From the NCBI RefSeq assembly GCF_014650495.1, contig NZ_BMVB01000036.1, forward strand, positions 1 to 42,490: a DNA stretch of 42,490 nucleotides, in the 5' to 3' direction. The stretch's first letter is position 1. The number at the start of each line of letters is the position of its first letter. The stretch comes from Streptomyces cinnamoneus (lineage in GTDB: Bacteria; Actinomycetota; Actinomycetes; Streptomycetales; Streptomycetaceae). The translations under genes and the position numbers were made by a program. Shown piece after piece: positions 1 to 7,431 of the stretch. The notes beneath the pieces were generated by a model. The model was not told the DNA's origin. It searched no databases and was given only the letters and a program-made list of their open reading frames with translations.

Positions 1-155
1 ACGCCTACCTCGACCCGATCTCCTACCTCCAGGTCACCCTCCTCGACCGCCAGCGCCGCGCAGCCGAACGCGGCGAGACACCCGACCCGCTCCTCTCCCG
101 GGCCCTGCTCCTGACGGTCAACGGCATCGCCGCAGGGCTCCGCAACACCGGCTGA
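1..155 (+). CDS. ppc: Phosphoenolpyruvate carboxylase, C-terminal end (partial)
   Basis: Only the last 50 codons are in the window, read from base 3 to a TGA at 153-155. The peptide ends YLQVTLLDRQRR ... LLLTVNGIAAGLRNTG. The closing LT(I/V)NGIAAGLRNTG is the signature C-terminus of PEP carboxylase, which lies at the active site and contributes to feedback inhibition by aspartate/malate. The enzyme adds bicarbonate to PEP to make oxaloacetate, the cytosolic anaplerotic step feeding the TCA cycle. The 5' part is outside the window. No terminator is obvious in the 97 bases before the next gene. Confidence 0.93.
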   Translation, partial: AYLDPISYLQVTLLDRQRRAAERGETPDPLLSRALLLTVNGIAAGLRNTG

Positions 156-252
156 CGCGGAAAATGCCTGGTGGGCGGCCTGGGCCGGAAGGTTAGACTC
201 GAAGGTCGAGTCAGAGTCGAGCCGCCCCCGGGCGCAGGGAGAGCGACACACC

Positions 253-1089
253 GTGTCCGAGAACGTTTCCGCCACCAGCCCCGGCGCGCGCAGCCGCCTC
301 CCCCTCCTCGGCGACTGCGCGAACTGCTTCGGCCTGTGCTGCGTCGCCCTCCCCTTCGCGGCCTCCGCCGACTTCGCGGTCAACAAGAACGCCGGCAAGC
401 CCTGCACCAACCTCCAGTCCGACTTCCGCTGCGGCATCCACACCCGCCTCCGCACGAGCGGCTTCCGCGGCTGCACCGTCTACGACTGCTTCGGTGCGGG
501 CCAGAAGGTCTCGCAGCACACGTTCGCGGGCCGCGACTGGCGGCAGGCCCCGGAGACGGCGCAGCAGATGTTCGACGTGTTCCCGGTCGTGCGGCAGCTG
601 CAGGAGCTGCTCTGGTACCTGAGCGAGGCCCTGACGCTGCCGGCGGCCCGCCCGGTGCACGCCGAGGCCGGGCGGCTCCTGGAGGAGACCGAACGCCTGA
701 CCCTGCTGGACGCCGACGGCCTGGCGACGGTGGACGTGGCCGCGCACCGGCAGAAGGTCAACACCGTGCTGCTGCGCACCAGCGAGCTCGTACGGGCGAA
801 GGCCGGCCGGAAGACGAAGGACCGCCGGGGCGCCGACCTGATGGGGGCCCGGCTCAAGGGCGCGGACCTGCGGGGCGCCAATCTGCGCGGGGCGTACCTC
901 ATCGCCGCGGACCTCACCGGGGCGGACCTGCGGATGGCCGACCTGATCGGCGCGGACCTGCGGGACGCCAACCTCGCCGGCGCGGACCTGACCGAGTCGA
1001 TATTCCTCACCCAGCCCCAGCTGAACGCGGCCCGGGGCAACGGCGCGACCAGGCTCCCGTCGTCGCTGACCCGCCCCGCGCACTGGTGA
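253..1089 (+). CDS. Pentapeptide-repeat protein with N-terminal YkgJ-like cysteine cluster
   Basis: 278 residues from a GTG with a GGGAG-type ribosome site about 12 bases upstream. Residues 22-30 (CANCFGLCC) start an eight-cysteine array that continues as C-x8-C-x13-C-x4-C within the first 80 residues. The spacing resembles the YkgJ/UPF0153 metal-binding family (zinc or Fe-S; metal not provable from sequence). The middle is helical. Roughly residues 195-260 are about twelve A(D/N)L-x-x pentapeptide repeats (GADLRGANLRGAYL, GADLRMADLIGADL), which form a right-handed quadrilateral beta-helix. No signal peptide or membrane segment, so likely cytosolic. Function is unknown. It is a lone gene between ppc and a decayed acetyltransferase. 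Confidence 0.85.
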   Translation: MSENVSATSPGARSRLPLLGDCANCFGLCCVALPFAASADFAVNKNAGKPCTNLQSDFRCGIHTRLRTSGFRGCTVYDCFGAGQKVSQHTFAGRDWRQAPETAQQMFDVFPVVRQLQELLWYLSEALTLPAARPVHAEAGRLLEETERLTLLDADGLATVDVAAHRQKVNTVLLRTSELVRAKAGRKTKDRRGADLMGARLKGADLRGANLRGAYLIAADLTGADLRMADLIGADLRDANLAGADLTESIFLTQPQLNAARGNGATRLPSSLTRPAHW

Positions 1090-1263
1090 TCACTCGAAGG
1101 TCATGGACATCCACGCCCCGGAGTCCTGGACGGGCGTGAACCCGGCCTTCGCAACACGTCGCAGAGCCATGTGAAGGTGGCCAGGTCGGTGACGACGCGC
1201 GCGTAGGCGACCTGCCGGCCGTCGGCGTCGTAGACAGCGTCGCGCGAGAGGCGGTACGGAATT
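1090..1263 (-). pseudogene. Remnant of a GNAT-family N-acetyltransferase
   Basis: On the minus strand the region reads VYDADGRQVAYARVVTD then LATFTWLCDV, the central beta strands of a GNAT acetyltransferase. Then, in another frame, AKAGFTPVQDSGAWMSMTFE and a stop at 1090-1092, the typical C-terminus of the same protein. The acetyl-CoA-binding segment that normally lies between these blocks (about 50 residues) is missing, and so is most of the N-terminus. The junction is near 1148-1158. The remnant lies between the stop of the pentapeptide gene and the start of the ankyrin gene and cannot make a functional enzyme. Confidence 0.75.
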
Positions 1264-2490
1264 TTGGCCGAGGCACCACTGATCGCCGCGGTACGGAACG
1301 GGGACGACGAGGCGCTGTACGCGCTGCTGTCCGGGGGCGCCGACCCCGACGCCGTCGACGAGCACGGCACTCCGGCACTGTGCCTGGCGGTGGACGCCTT
1401 CGCCGGGACGGTCGTCGACCAGCTGATGTGGTGGGCCCGGCTGGACCTCCCCGCCGCCGACGGCCGTACACCGCTGGTGCGGGCGATCGACCTGGGCGCC
1501 GACGACATCGCGGCGACGCTGGTCCGGCGCGGGGCAGACCTGCGGCTCAAGGACCCCGAGGGCCGTGACGCCCTGGCCCTGGCCCGGCACTGGCACGCGG
1601 TGGGCGCCGAGGCCGAACTGCGCCGCCGGACCGGCGCGTCGGGGCCGGTGGCGCGCCGGACGGTGCACCGCGAGTCCGGGGCGGTCTGCGAAGAGCTCTC
1701 GCTCGGCGGGCTGACGGTGCGCACCGGACACGCCACGATCCTCACCGGGCTGGAGCCCGGGTACGGGATCATGCCGCCCTTCGCCGAACTGATGGAACGG
1801 GCCCTGGCCGAGCCGGACGCCGACCACCCCGTGTGGTGGGCGACCGTGCACACGCTCCGGGAGCGCCACGACCCCGCCGTCTGGCACGAGGCGGCCGCCC
1901 TGCAGACCCGCCCGGACCCCATGGAGAGGTATTTCGGCGCCGAACTGCTGTACGCGGTCGTCCTCTTCGACGAGAGCGAGGACGAGTCCTTCGACGAGCC
2001 GCTCGTCGACCTCCTCCTGCCCTGGGCGGCACGGGAGGAGGACCCCCGGGTGATGCGGTCCCTCACCGCGGCGCTGTCCAACGCGTGGGACCCCCGGTCC
2101 GAGCAGCCGATGACCGCGCTCACCCGCCACCCGGACGGCCAGGTCCGCGGGACAGCAGTCGCCGGCCTGCACAGGCCGGTCGCCGCGGGCGACCCCGGCG
2201 CACTGGCCACTGTCGTGGCGTGCACACAGGACACGGACGCCACGGTCCGCGAAACGGCCTGCCACACCCTCGGCCAAGCCGCCCCCAAGGGCTCGCCCAC
2301 CGCTGCGGACGCCCTCGCCGCCCGGCTCGGCGACGAGGCGGAACCCGTGCGGGTCACGGCCGCGGTGCAGCTGGCGCAGCGCGACGACCCCCGCGGCGAC
2401 GAGGTGCTGGCCGCCCTGGAGCCCGTCGACGACACCTCGCCGTACTACTGGCAGCTGGACGACGTACGGCGCCACCGCCGGACGGACTGA
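1264..2490 (+). CDS. Ankyrin/HEAT-repeat protein
   Basis: 408 residues from TTG, giving MAEAPLIAAVRNGDDEAL. Residues 1-110 hold about three ankyrin repeats (LIAAVRNGDDEALYALLSGG, TPLVRAIDLGADDIAATLVR). A central segment of about 150 residues is unassigned. Residues 270-400 carry short HEAT-like helical pairs (VRGTAVAGLHRPV, VRETACHTLGQAA, VRVTAAVQLAQRDD). These are protein-interaction scaffolds and no enzyme motif is visible. No good ribosome site precedes the TTG, and the gene abuts the acetyltransferase remnant, so the 5' end may have been altered by the same deletion or the true start may differ. The 3' end overlaps the glyoxalase-family gene on the other strand by 46 bases. Confidence 0.75.
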   Translation: MAEAPLIAAVRNGDDEALYALLSGGADPDAVDEHGTPALCLAVDAFAGTVVDQLMWWARLDLPAADGRTPLVRAIDLGADDIAATLVRRGADLRLKDPEGRDALALARHWHAVGAEAELRRRTGASGPVARRTVHRESGAVCEELSLGGLTVRTGHATILTGLEPGYGIMPPFAELMERALAEPDADHPVWWATVHTLRERHDPAVWHEAAALQTRPDPMERYFGAELLYAVVLFDESEDESFDEPLVDLLLPWAAREEDPRVMRSLTAALSNAWDPRSEQPMTALTRHPDGQVRGTAVAGLHRPVAAGDPGALATVVACTQDTDATVRETACHTLGQAAPKGSPTAADALAARLGDEAEPVRVTAAVQLAQRDDPRGDEVLAALEPVDDTSPYYWQLDDVRRHRRTD

Positions 2491-2936
2491 CCAGCACCGC
2501 AGGCACACGCTGCCGGCCGATCCCCCGTACAGCAGGCATCGGTCCGGGCTGGTCCTGTGCCGAGCGTGCCGGCATCGGCCTTGACGACGTACACCTCCCA
2601 GGGCTCGCGGCCGGGTCCGTGGACCCAGACCTTGTCCTGGAGCGCGTAGCAGCAGGACGTGTCGTTCTCCTCGAAGGTGGCCAGGCCGGCTTCCTTCAGT
2701 CGCCCGGTGGCGGCGGCGACCTGGCCGGTGGTCCCGACTTCGACGCCGAGGTGGTCCAGGCGGGTGTCCTGGCCGGGCTCGCCTTCGATGAGGACGAGCT
2801 TGAGCGGGGGTTCGGCGATGGCGAAGTTCGCGTAGCCGGGTCGGCGCTTGGCGGGCTCGACGCCGAAGAGCCTGGAGTAGAAGGCCACCGATCCTTCGAG
2901 GTCGGCGACGTTGAGGGCGAGCTGGACTCGGGACAT
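2445..2936 (-). CDS. ArsI/CadI-family glyoxalase-fold metalloenzyme
   Basis: 163 residues from ATG with GAGGAG upstream. Residues 1-120 are a vicinal-oxygen-chelate (glyoxalase/dioxygenase) fold. Q5, H62 and E114 sit where metal ligands are expected, and C95-C96 form the vicinal pair (TSCCYALQDKVWVHGP) typical of ArsI/CadI proteins. ArsI members cleave the C-As bond of trivalent organoarsenicals; CadI members are metal-induced with less clear function. Divergent from arsR across an 80-base spacer holding the predicted ArsR operator, so it is probably arsenic-induced. The tail after about residue 125 is Cys-rich (ACCTGDRPAACACGAG) and overlaps the ankyrin gene tail to tail. Substrate (organoarsenical or other metal) is inferred from family and context. 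Confidence 0.88.
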   Translation of the reverse strand: MSRVQLALNVADLEGSVAFYSRLFGVEPAKRRPGYANFAIAEPPLKLVLIEGEPGQDTRLDHLGVEVGTTGQVAAATGRLKEAGLATFEENDTSCCYALQDKVWVHGPGREPWEVYVVKADAGTLGTGPARTDACCTGDRPAACACGAGQSVRRWRRTSSSCQ

Positions 2937-2969
2937 GGCGATCTCCTCGATCAGCTTGCATCGATCGAC

Positions 2970-2998
2970 TTCGATACAAGGTTGCGCCTTGAATCGAA
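2970..2998. promoter_or_regulatory. Predicted ArsR operator in the ars divergent promoter
   Basis: Twelve-base arms TTCGATACAAGG and CCTTGAATCGAA flank a 5-base spacer (TTGCG). The arms are complementary at 11 of 12 positions. The dyad sits midway between the divergent glyoxalase-family gene and arsR, 19 bases before the arsR start, where an autoregulatory ArsR dimer would block both promoters. Binding by this ArsR is inferred from position and symmetry. Confidence 0.8.
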
Positions 2999-3016
2999 GA
3001 ATGTCAACATAGACAC

Positions 3017-3409
3017 ATGTCGAATCAAGAGTTCGTGGTGCTCGGCCAGGACGGCCCCGACGGCTGCTGCCCCCGCCTGCTGACCGCGCCGCTGCCCGAG
3101 GACCGGGCCGTCGAGCTGGCGAAGGTCTTCAAGGCCCTGGGCGACCCGGTCCGGCTGCGGCTGCTGTCGATGATCGCCTCGCGCGCGGGCGGCGAGGTGT
3201 GCGTCTGCGACCTGACCCCGGCGTTCGACCTGGCGCAGCCGACGATCTCCCACCACCTCAAGCTGCTGCGCGAGGCCGGGCTGATCGCCTCCGAGCGGCG
3301 CGGGACGTGGGTGTACTACCGGGTGCTGCCGGAGATGACCGACCGCCTCGCCGCGCTCCTCACCCGCCCTGCCGGACAGGCGCCCGAGCCGGCCGAGGCC
3401 CCCTCGTGA
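3017..3409 (+). CDS. arsR: ArsR-family metalloid-responsive repressor
   Basis: 130 residues from ATG. Winged-helix repressor: KVFKALGDPVRLRLLSMI (residues 36-53), EVCVCDL (60-66) at the start of the DNA-binding region, recognition helix QPTISHHLKLLREAGL, and the wing RRGTWVYYRV. Candidate As(III)/Sb(III) ligands are C62 and C64 of the canonical CVC motif plus an extra N-terminal pair C17-C18, which resembles variant sensors that use N-terminal cysteines. It should release the divergent operator on metalloid binding and so turn on its own operon and the ArsI/CadI-type gene. The stop overlaps the GTG of acr3 (GTGA), so translation is coupled. Confidence 0.93.
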   Translation: MSNQEFVVLGQDGPDGCCPRLLTAPLPEDRAVELAKVFKALGDPVRLRLLSMIASRAGGEVCVCDLTPAFDLAQPTISHHLKLLREAGLIASERRGTWVYYRVLPEMTDRLAALLTRPAGQAPEPAEAPS

Positions 3410-4509
3410 CCGGCCGGGACACGACTCCGCCGGGATCCCGGCTGTCTTTCCTCGACCGCTACCTGGCCGCGTGGATCCTGCTCGCGATGGGCGTCGGCCT
3501 CGGCCTGGGCCGCCTCGTGCCCGGGCTGGGCGACGCGCTGGCGGAGGTGACCGTCACCGGGGTCTCGCTGCCGATCGCACTCGGCCTGCTGGTGATGATG
3601 TACCCGGTGCTGGCCAGGGTCCGCTACGACCGCCTCGACACCGTCACCCGCGACCGACGCCTCCTGATCCCGTCGCTGGCGCTGAACTGGGTGCTCGGTC
3701 CGGCGGTGATGTTCGCCCTGGCCTGGCTGTTCCTGGCGGACCTGCCCGAGTACCGCACCGGGCTGATCGTCGTGGGCCTGGCCCGCTGCATCGCCATGGT
3801 GATCATCTGGAACGACCTGGCCTGCGGCGACCGCGAGGCCGCCGCCGTCCTGGTCGCGCTCAACAGCGTCTTCCAGGTGATCGCATTCTCCGCACTCGGC
3901 TGGTTCTACCTCTCCGTCCTGCCCGGCTGGCTGGGCCTGGAGACCACCGGCCTGAACGTATCCGTCCGGGAGATCGCCCGCAGCGTCCTGATCTTCCTGG
4001 GCATCCCGCTCGCCGCCGGATACCTCACCCGCCGCCTCGGCGAGAAGGCCAAGGGCCGCACCTGGTACGAGGCGAAGCTGCTCCCGCGCATCGGCCCGTT
4101 CGCCCTGTACGGCCTGCTCTTCACGATCGTCGTGCTCTTCGCCCTCCAGGGCGGGGCGATCACCTCGCGCCCGCTCGACGTCGCCCGCATCGCACTGCCG
4201 CTCCTGGTCTACTTCGCCCTCATGTGGGCCGGGTCCATGGCCCTCGGCCGCGCCGTCGGCCTGGACCACCCACGGGCGACGACACTCGCCTTCACCGCGG
4301 CGGGCAACAACTTCGAGCTGGCCATCGCGGTCGCCATCGCCACCTTCGGCGCCACGAGCGGACAGGCCCTCGCCGGAGTCGTCGGCCCCCTCATCGAGGT
4401 CCCCGTCCTCATCGGCCTCGTCCACGTCGCCCTGGCCGCCCGCCGCCACTTCCCCCCACCCACCGCCGGCCTGCCCGCCGCCGCCCCGGAAGGCTCCACC
4501 CGTGTCTGA
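3406..4509 (+). CDS. arsB: Acr3-type arsenite efflux permease
   Basis: 367 residues. I place the start at the GTG overlapping the arsR stop (GTGA), giving MTGRDTTPPGSRLSFLDRYL; an open frame continues upstream inside arsR but is an overlap artefact. About ten membrane segments of the BASS/Acr3 fold. The conserved cysteine of the fourth segment is present in ARCIAMVIIWNDLACGD (about residue 128), as is the FTAAGNNFELAIAV signature near residue 290. It exports arsenite (and possibly antimonite) using the proton-motive force. Second gene of arsR-acr3-arsC; the last 8 bases overlap arsC. Confidence 0.93.
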   Translation: MTGRDTTPPGSRLSFLDRYLAAWILLAMGVGLGLGRLVPGLGDALAEVTVTGVSLPIALGLLVMMYPVLARVRYDRLDTVTRDRRLLIPSLALNWVLGPAVMFALAWLFLADLPEYRTGLIVVGLARCIAMVIIWNDLACGDREAAAVLVALNSVFQVIAFSALGWFYLSVLPGWLGLETTGLNVSVREIARSVLIFLGIPLAAGYLTRRLGEKAKGRTWYEAKLLPRIGPFALYGLLFTIVVLFALQGGAITSRPLDVARIALPLLVYFALMWAGSMALGRAVGLDHPRATTLAFTAAGNNFELAIAVAIATFGATSGQALAGVVGPLIEVPVLIGLVHVALAARRHFPPPTAGLPAAAPEGSTRV

Positions 4510-4918
4510 ACTCCCCAAGCCCTCGGTGCTGTTCGTGTGCGTCCACAACGCCGGACGCTCCCAGATGGGCGCCGCCTTCCTCACCCACCTCGGCGCCGGC
4601 CGCGTCGAGGTCCGCTCCGCCGGCTCCGCGCCCGCCCGGGCGGTCAACCCGGCCGTCGTGGACGCCATGCGGGAGGTCGGCATCGACGTCTCCGCCGAAA
4701 CCCCCAAGGTCCTCACCGTCGAAGCGGTGCAGTCCTCGGACGTGGTGATCACCATGGGCTGCGGCGACGCCTGCCCGTACTTCCCCGGCAAGCGCTACCT
4801 CGACTGGAAGCTCGCCGACCCCGCCGGCCGGGGCGTCGACGCCGTCCGCCCCATCCGCGACGAGATCGAACGGCGCGTCCGCGAACTGCTCGCCGACCTC
4901 GGCATCGAGGCAGGCTGA
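4502..4918 (+). CDS. arsC: Arsenate reductase, low-MW phosphatase type
   Basis: 138 residues. The N-terminus FVCVHNAGRSQMGAAF contains the C-x5-R phosphate-binding loop (C13, R19). YLDWKLADPAGR carries the aspartate that acts as general acid in LMW-phosphatase-fold reductases. C82 (GCGDAC) and further cysteines may take part in the redox relay. Converts arsenate to arsenite, which Acr3 exports. In actinobacteria this class often uses mycothiol/mycoredoxin or thioredoxin; sequence alone does not decide which. Overlaps acr3 by 8 bases and ends the operon. One inverted repeat of the neighbouring segment begins just after its stop codon. Confidence 0.92.
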   Translation: MSELPKPSVLFVCVHNAGRSQMGAAFLTHLGAGRVEVRSAGSAPARAVNPAVVDAMREVGIDVSAETPKVLTVEAVQSSDVVITMGCGDACPYFPGKRYLDWKLADPAGRGVDAVRPIRDEIERRVRELLADLGIEAG

Positions 4919-4944
4919 CTGAGCCGAGGGACGATAGTTGTCAC
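4919..4944 (+). repeat. Left 26-bp inverted repeat (transposon-end-like)
   Basis: Begins CTGAGCCGAGGG and ends GATAGTTGTCAC. Its reverse complement matches 6883-6908 at 21 of 26 positions. Together the two copies bracket about 2 kb with the SDR and LysR genes. The repeat begins directly after the arsC stop codon. No transposase gene lies between the copies. Confidence 0.7.
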
Positions 4945-5111
4945 CAGCGGCGCCCTCGCTCCACCGGTCGTCTGATCTGCGCGGCGGGCCCGAGGGTCCC
5001 CGGGGCACGATTATTGGCACCGAATGGTCATGCTGCTTGCCACCGGCGGTGAATTGCCCTTCACGCGCGGGCGAAGCCGCCTCACCTGGCGGGCGATGAC
5101 CGCCGTTCACA

Positions 5112-5843
5112 TCACCAGGGCACTACGCCGGCGTCTTCGAAGAACTTGCCGGTCGGGCCGTCGTCGGGCAGGGTCGCGAGTTTGATGGCGATCGCCGCGC
5201 CCTGTTCGGGGGTGCGCACGCCGTGGAAGCCGTTGAGGTCGGTCGCGACGTAGCCGGGGCAGCCGGCGTTGATCAGGATGTTCGTGCCGCTCAGTTCCCG
5301 GGCGTACTGGAGGGTGACGGCGTTCAGGAACGTCTTCGACGGCGCGTACGCCACGGCGATCGGACCCGTAGTCTGCTCAGCAGCGGTTCCTGACTGCCGG
5401 GTGAGGGAGCCGACACTGCTGGACATGTTCACGATCCGTGGTGAGGCCGAGCGGCGCAGCAGCGGCATCATCGCGTTGGTGACGCGGATGACGCCGATCA
5501 CGTTGGTCTCCACGACCGTCCGTACGATGGCGGGATCGACCCGGGTGGGCTCCTGCGGCATGCCTCCGGCGATGCCGGCGTTGTTGACGAGCACGTCGAG
5601 GCGCCCGGCCTGTTCCTCGATCAGCCGTGCGGCGGCGGTCGCGCTCGCGTCGTCGGTCACGTCCAGTGGTACGCCGAACGCGTCGACGCCGGCCGCGCGC
5701 AGTCTTTCCACCGCGGCCTCACGGCGCTGATCGTCGCGGGCGCCGACGCCGACGCTCCAGCCGAGGGCGCCCAGGCCCGCGGCGATCTCGTAGCCGATTC
5801 CCTTGTTCGCGCCGGTGACCAGCGCAATCGTTCGTTCACTCAT
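5112..5843 (-). CDS. Short-chain dehydrogenase/reductase (SDR)
   Basis: 243 residues from the ATG of MSERTIALVTGANKGIG; a second ATG nine bases upstream (MVPMSERT) is possible. Classical SDR: nucleotide-binding TGANKGIG near residues 10-17, NNAG near 88, catalytic Ser in NMSSSVGS, and the Y-x3-K dyad in AYAPSKTF. A basic residue follows the TGxxxGIG start (GARDDQRR), compatible with NADP(H), though specificity is not certain. Substrate unknown. Divergently transcribed from the LysR gene across 95 bases, the usual arrangement for a LysR regulator and its target. The pair lies inside the 26-bp inverted repeats. Confidence 0.9.
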   Translation of the reverse strand: MSERTIALVTGANKGIGYEIAAGLGALGWSVGVGARDDQRREAAVERLRAAGVDAFGVPLDVTDDASATAAARLIEEQAGRLDVLVNNAGIAGGMPQEPTRVDPAIVRTVVETNVIGVIRVTNAMMPLLRRSASPRIVNMSSSVGSLTRQSGTAAEQTTGPIAVAYAPSKTFLNAVTLQYARELSGTNILINAGCPGYVATDLNGFHGVRTPEQGAAIAIKLATLPDDGPTGKFFEDAGVVPW

Positions 5844-5938
5844 AGGGACCATGCTGCCCACGGACTCCGGCTGGGGTCCAAGACCGATCAGGTGGGCAAC
5901 GATACCGTCCGGGTATTGATCCGGGGTACCGTGGCCGG

Positions 5939-6790
5939 ATGGAGAGCCGGGAACTGCGATATTTCGTTGCGGTCGCTGAAGAGCTGCACTTCGGGCGCGC
6001 CGCGCAGCGGCTCGGGATCGCGCAGCCGCCTCTGTCGCGGGCGATCCAGCAGCTCGAACGCCGGCTCGGGGCAACGCTGCTGGATCGGACCAGCCGCACC
6101 GTCACGCTGACCGAGGCCGGCTCGGTGCTGCTGGCCGAGGGCCGGGCCGCCCTCGACGCGGTCGACGCTGCTGAGCGCCGGACCCGCCGCGCCGCCCTTT
6201 CCGCGACCGGCCGTCCCGGCCTGGTCCTGGTGACGAAAGCCAGCGCGTCCCGCGAACTGCTGGCGAAGCTGCTCGACGCGTACGCCGCCGAACCCGGCGC
6301 GGTCCCCGTCGACGTCATCCTGTGCGGCCCGGCCGAGCAGGAACGACTTCTGCGTGAGGGCCGGGCCGACGTGGCGCTGCTGCACCAGCCGTTCGACTCG
6401 ACGGCCGGGTTCCACACCGAAGTACTCAGCACAGAGGGCCAGGTTGCGGTTCTGCCGGCCGGGCATCCGCTCACCGTCCGGGCCCATGTGCACATGGCCG
6501 ACATCACCGGGCTGCCGGGCCTGCCCCTGCCACGCTGGCCCGACCGCGACGGCACCTACCCGCCCGGCCCCGGCCCGCAGGTCCGCGACCACGCACAGTT
6601 GTTGCAGCTCGTCGCGCTCGGCCGGGCCTGCGCGGTCTCACCGGAGTCGTGCCGGACCCAACTGCACGGCGACCTCGCCGCCGTGCCCGTGCTGGACGCG
6701 CCGAAAGTCACCACCGTGATCGCATGGCCACCACACAGCCGGTCCAGAGCCGTCGCCGACCTTGTCCGCACGGCGACACGTCTCCAGTAG
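5939..6790 (+). CDS. LysR-family transcriptional regulator
   Basis: 283 residues. The N-terminal winged helix-turn-helix (residues 1-60: LRYFVAVAEELHFGRAAQRL, PPLSRAIQQLERRLGATLLD) and the linker helix are typical. Residues 90-280 form the substrate-binding-protein-like effector domain. A short regulator (family 290-310). Its partner is probably the divergent SDR gene, with binding sites in 5844-5938; I see no clean T-N11-A site that I would defend. Effector unknown. Stop at 6788-6790, before the right inverted repeat. Confidence 0.92.
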   Translation: MESRELRYFVAVAEELHFGRAAQRLGIAQPPLSRAIQQLERRLGATLLDRTSRTVTLTEAGSVLLAEGRAALDAVDAAERRTRRAALSATGRPGLVLVTKASASRELLAKLLDAYAAEPGAVPVDVILCGPAEQERLLREGRADVALLHQPFDSTAGFHTEVLSTEGQVAVLPAGHPLTVRAHVHMADITGLPGLPLPRWPDRDGTYPPGPGPQVRDHAQLLQLVALGRACAVSPESCRTQLHGDLAAVPVLDAPKVTTVIAWPPHSRSRAVADLVRTATRLQ

Positions 6791-6882
6791 TTCCACCATG
6801 CCTGGCCGGGTCCCACCTGTCGTGGCCCGGCTCAGCGATCGACGACCACCCACAACGCCGCCGGTGACAACCAGCGGCCTAC

Positions 6883-6908
6883 GTGACAACTACCGCGCTT
6901 CGGCTCAC
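6883..6908 (-). repeat. Right 26-bp inverted repeat (transposon-end-like)
   Basis: On the plus strand it reads GTGACAACTACCG ... CGGCTCAC, the inverse of the copy at 4919-4944 (21/26 identities). It lies 92 bases past the LysR stop and before the promoter of the XRE gene. Confidence 0.7.
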
Positions 6909-6966
6909 ATGCAAAAGCGACACCTATCGTGCTCAGCCTCAGACCCCCAAGAGCCCCCCGGTGGCT

Positions 6967-6994
6967 ACTTTTGCAAGCACCTGCTTGCAAAAGT
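6967..6994. promoter_or_regulatory. 28-bp perfect dyad upstream of the XRE regulator (predicted operator)
   Basis: Two perfectly complementary 13-base arms, ACTTTTGCAAGCA and TGCTTGCAAAAGT, separated by CC, end 25 bases before the ATG at 7020. AT-rich for this genome. Size and position fit a binding site for a dimeric XRE-type repressor acting on its own promoter. Binding is inferred. Confidence 0.75.
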
Positions 6995-7019
6995 TAGCAA
7001 CGTCCGGCAGGATCGCCGC

Positions 7020-7415
7020 ATGGCCTCACTCAACGTCGGCAATCTCGGCGAGTACCTCCGCGAGCAGCGGCGTACCGCGCAGCTGACGCTGCGGCAACTC
7101 GCGGATGCCGCGGGAGTGTCCAACCCGTACCTCAGCCAGATCGAGCGCGGGCTGCGCAAACCGAGCGCCGAGATCCTGCAGCAGCTGGCCAAGGCGCTGC
7201 GGATCTCCGCCGAGACGCTGTACGTGCAGGCCGGGATCCTCGACGAACGCGACCGGGACGAGGCAGAGGTCCGCAGCGTGATCCTCGCCGATCCCTCGAT
7301 CAACGAGCGGCAGAAGCAGGTGCTGCTCCAGATCTACGAGTCCTTCCGCAAGGAGAACGCCCTCGGGACCGACGGGCCGGGCAGGACGGACGACCACAGC
7401 ACACCTTCTAGCTGA
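7020..7415 (+). CDS. XRE-family helix-turn-helix regulator (Rv0474-like)
   Basis: 131 residues from the ATG giving MASLNVGNLGEYLREQRRTA; the frame is open upstream but the dyad and spacing support this start. Residues 10-65 are a Cro/CI-type HTH (LRQLADAAGVSNPYLSQIER, KPSAEILQQLAKALRISAETL). The C-terminal half is helical and charged (DEAEVRSVILADPSINERQK). It precedes an HbhA-like gene by 16 bases. In M. tuberculosis the order XRE (Rv0474), hbhA (Rv0475), membrane protein (Rv0476) is the same, so this is probably the local regulator. The perfect palindrome upstream suggests autoregulation. Confidence 0.88.
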   Translation: MASLNVGNLGEYLREQRRTAQLTLRQLADAAGVSNPYLSQIERGLRKPSAEILQQLAKALRISAETLYVQAGILDERDRDEAEVRSVILADPSINERQKQVLLQIYESFRKENALGTDGPGRTDDHSTPSS

Positions 7416-7431
7416 TCCGGAGACCCTCGAC

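Noticed and set aside
1090..2979. Long minus-strand open frame (629 codons) opposite the ankyrin gene
   Set aside because: Composition artefact of high-GC DNA; only its C-terminal end carries real family sequence (the GNAT remnant). The plus-strand frame has recognisable ankyrin and HEAT repeats.
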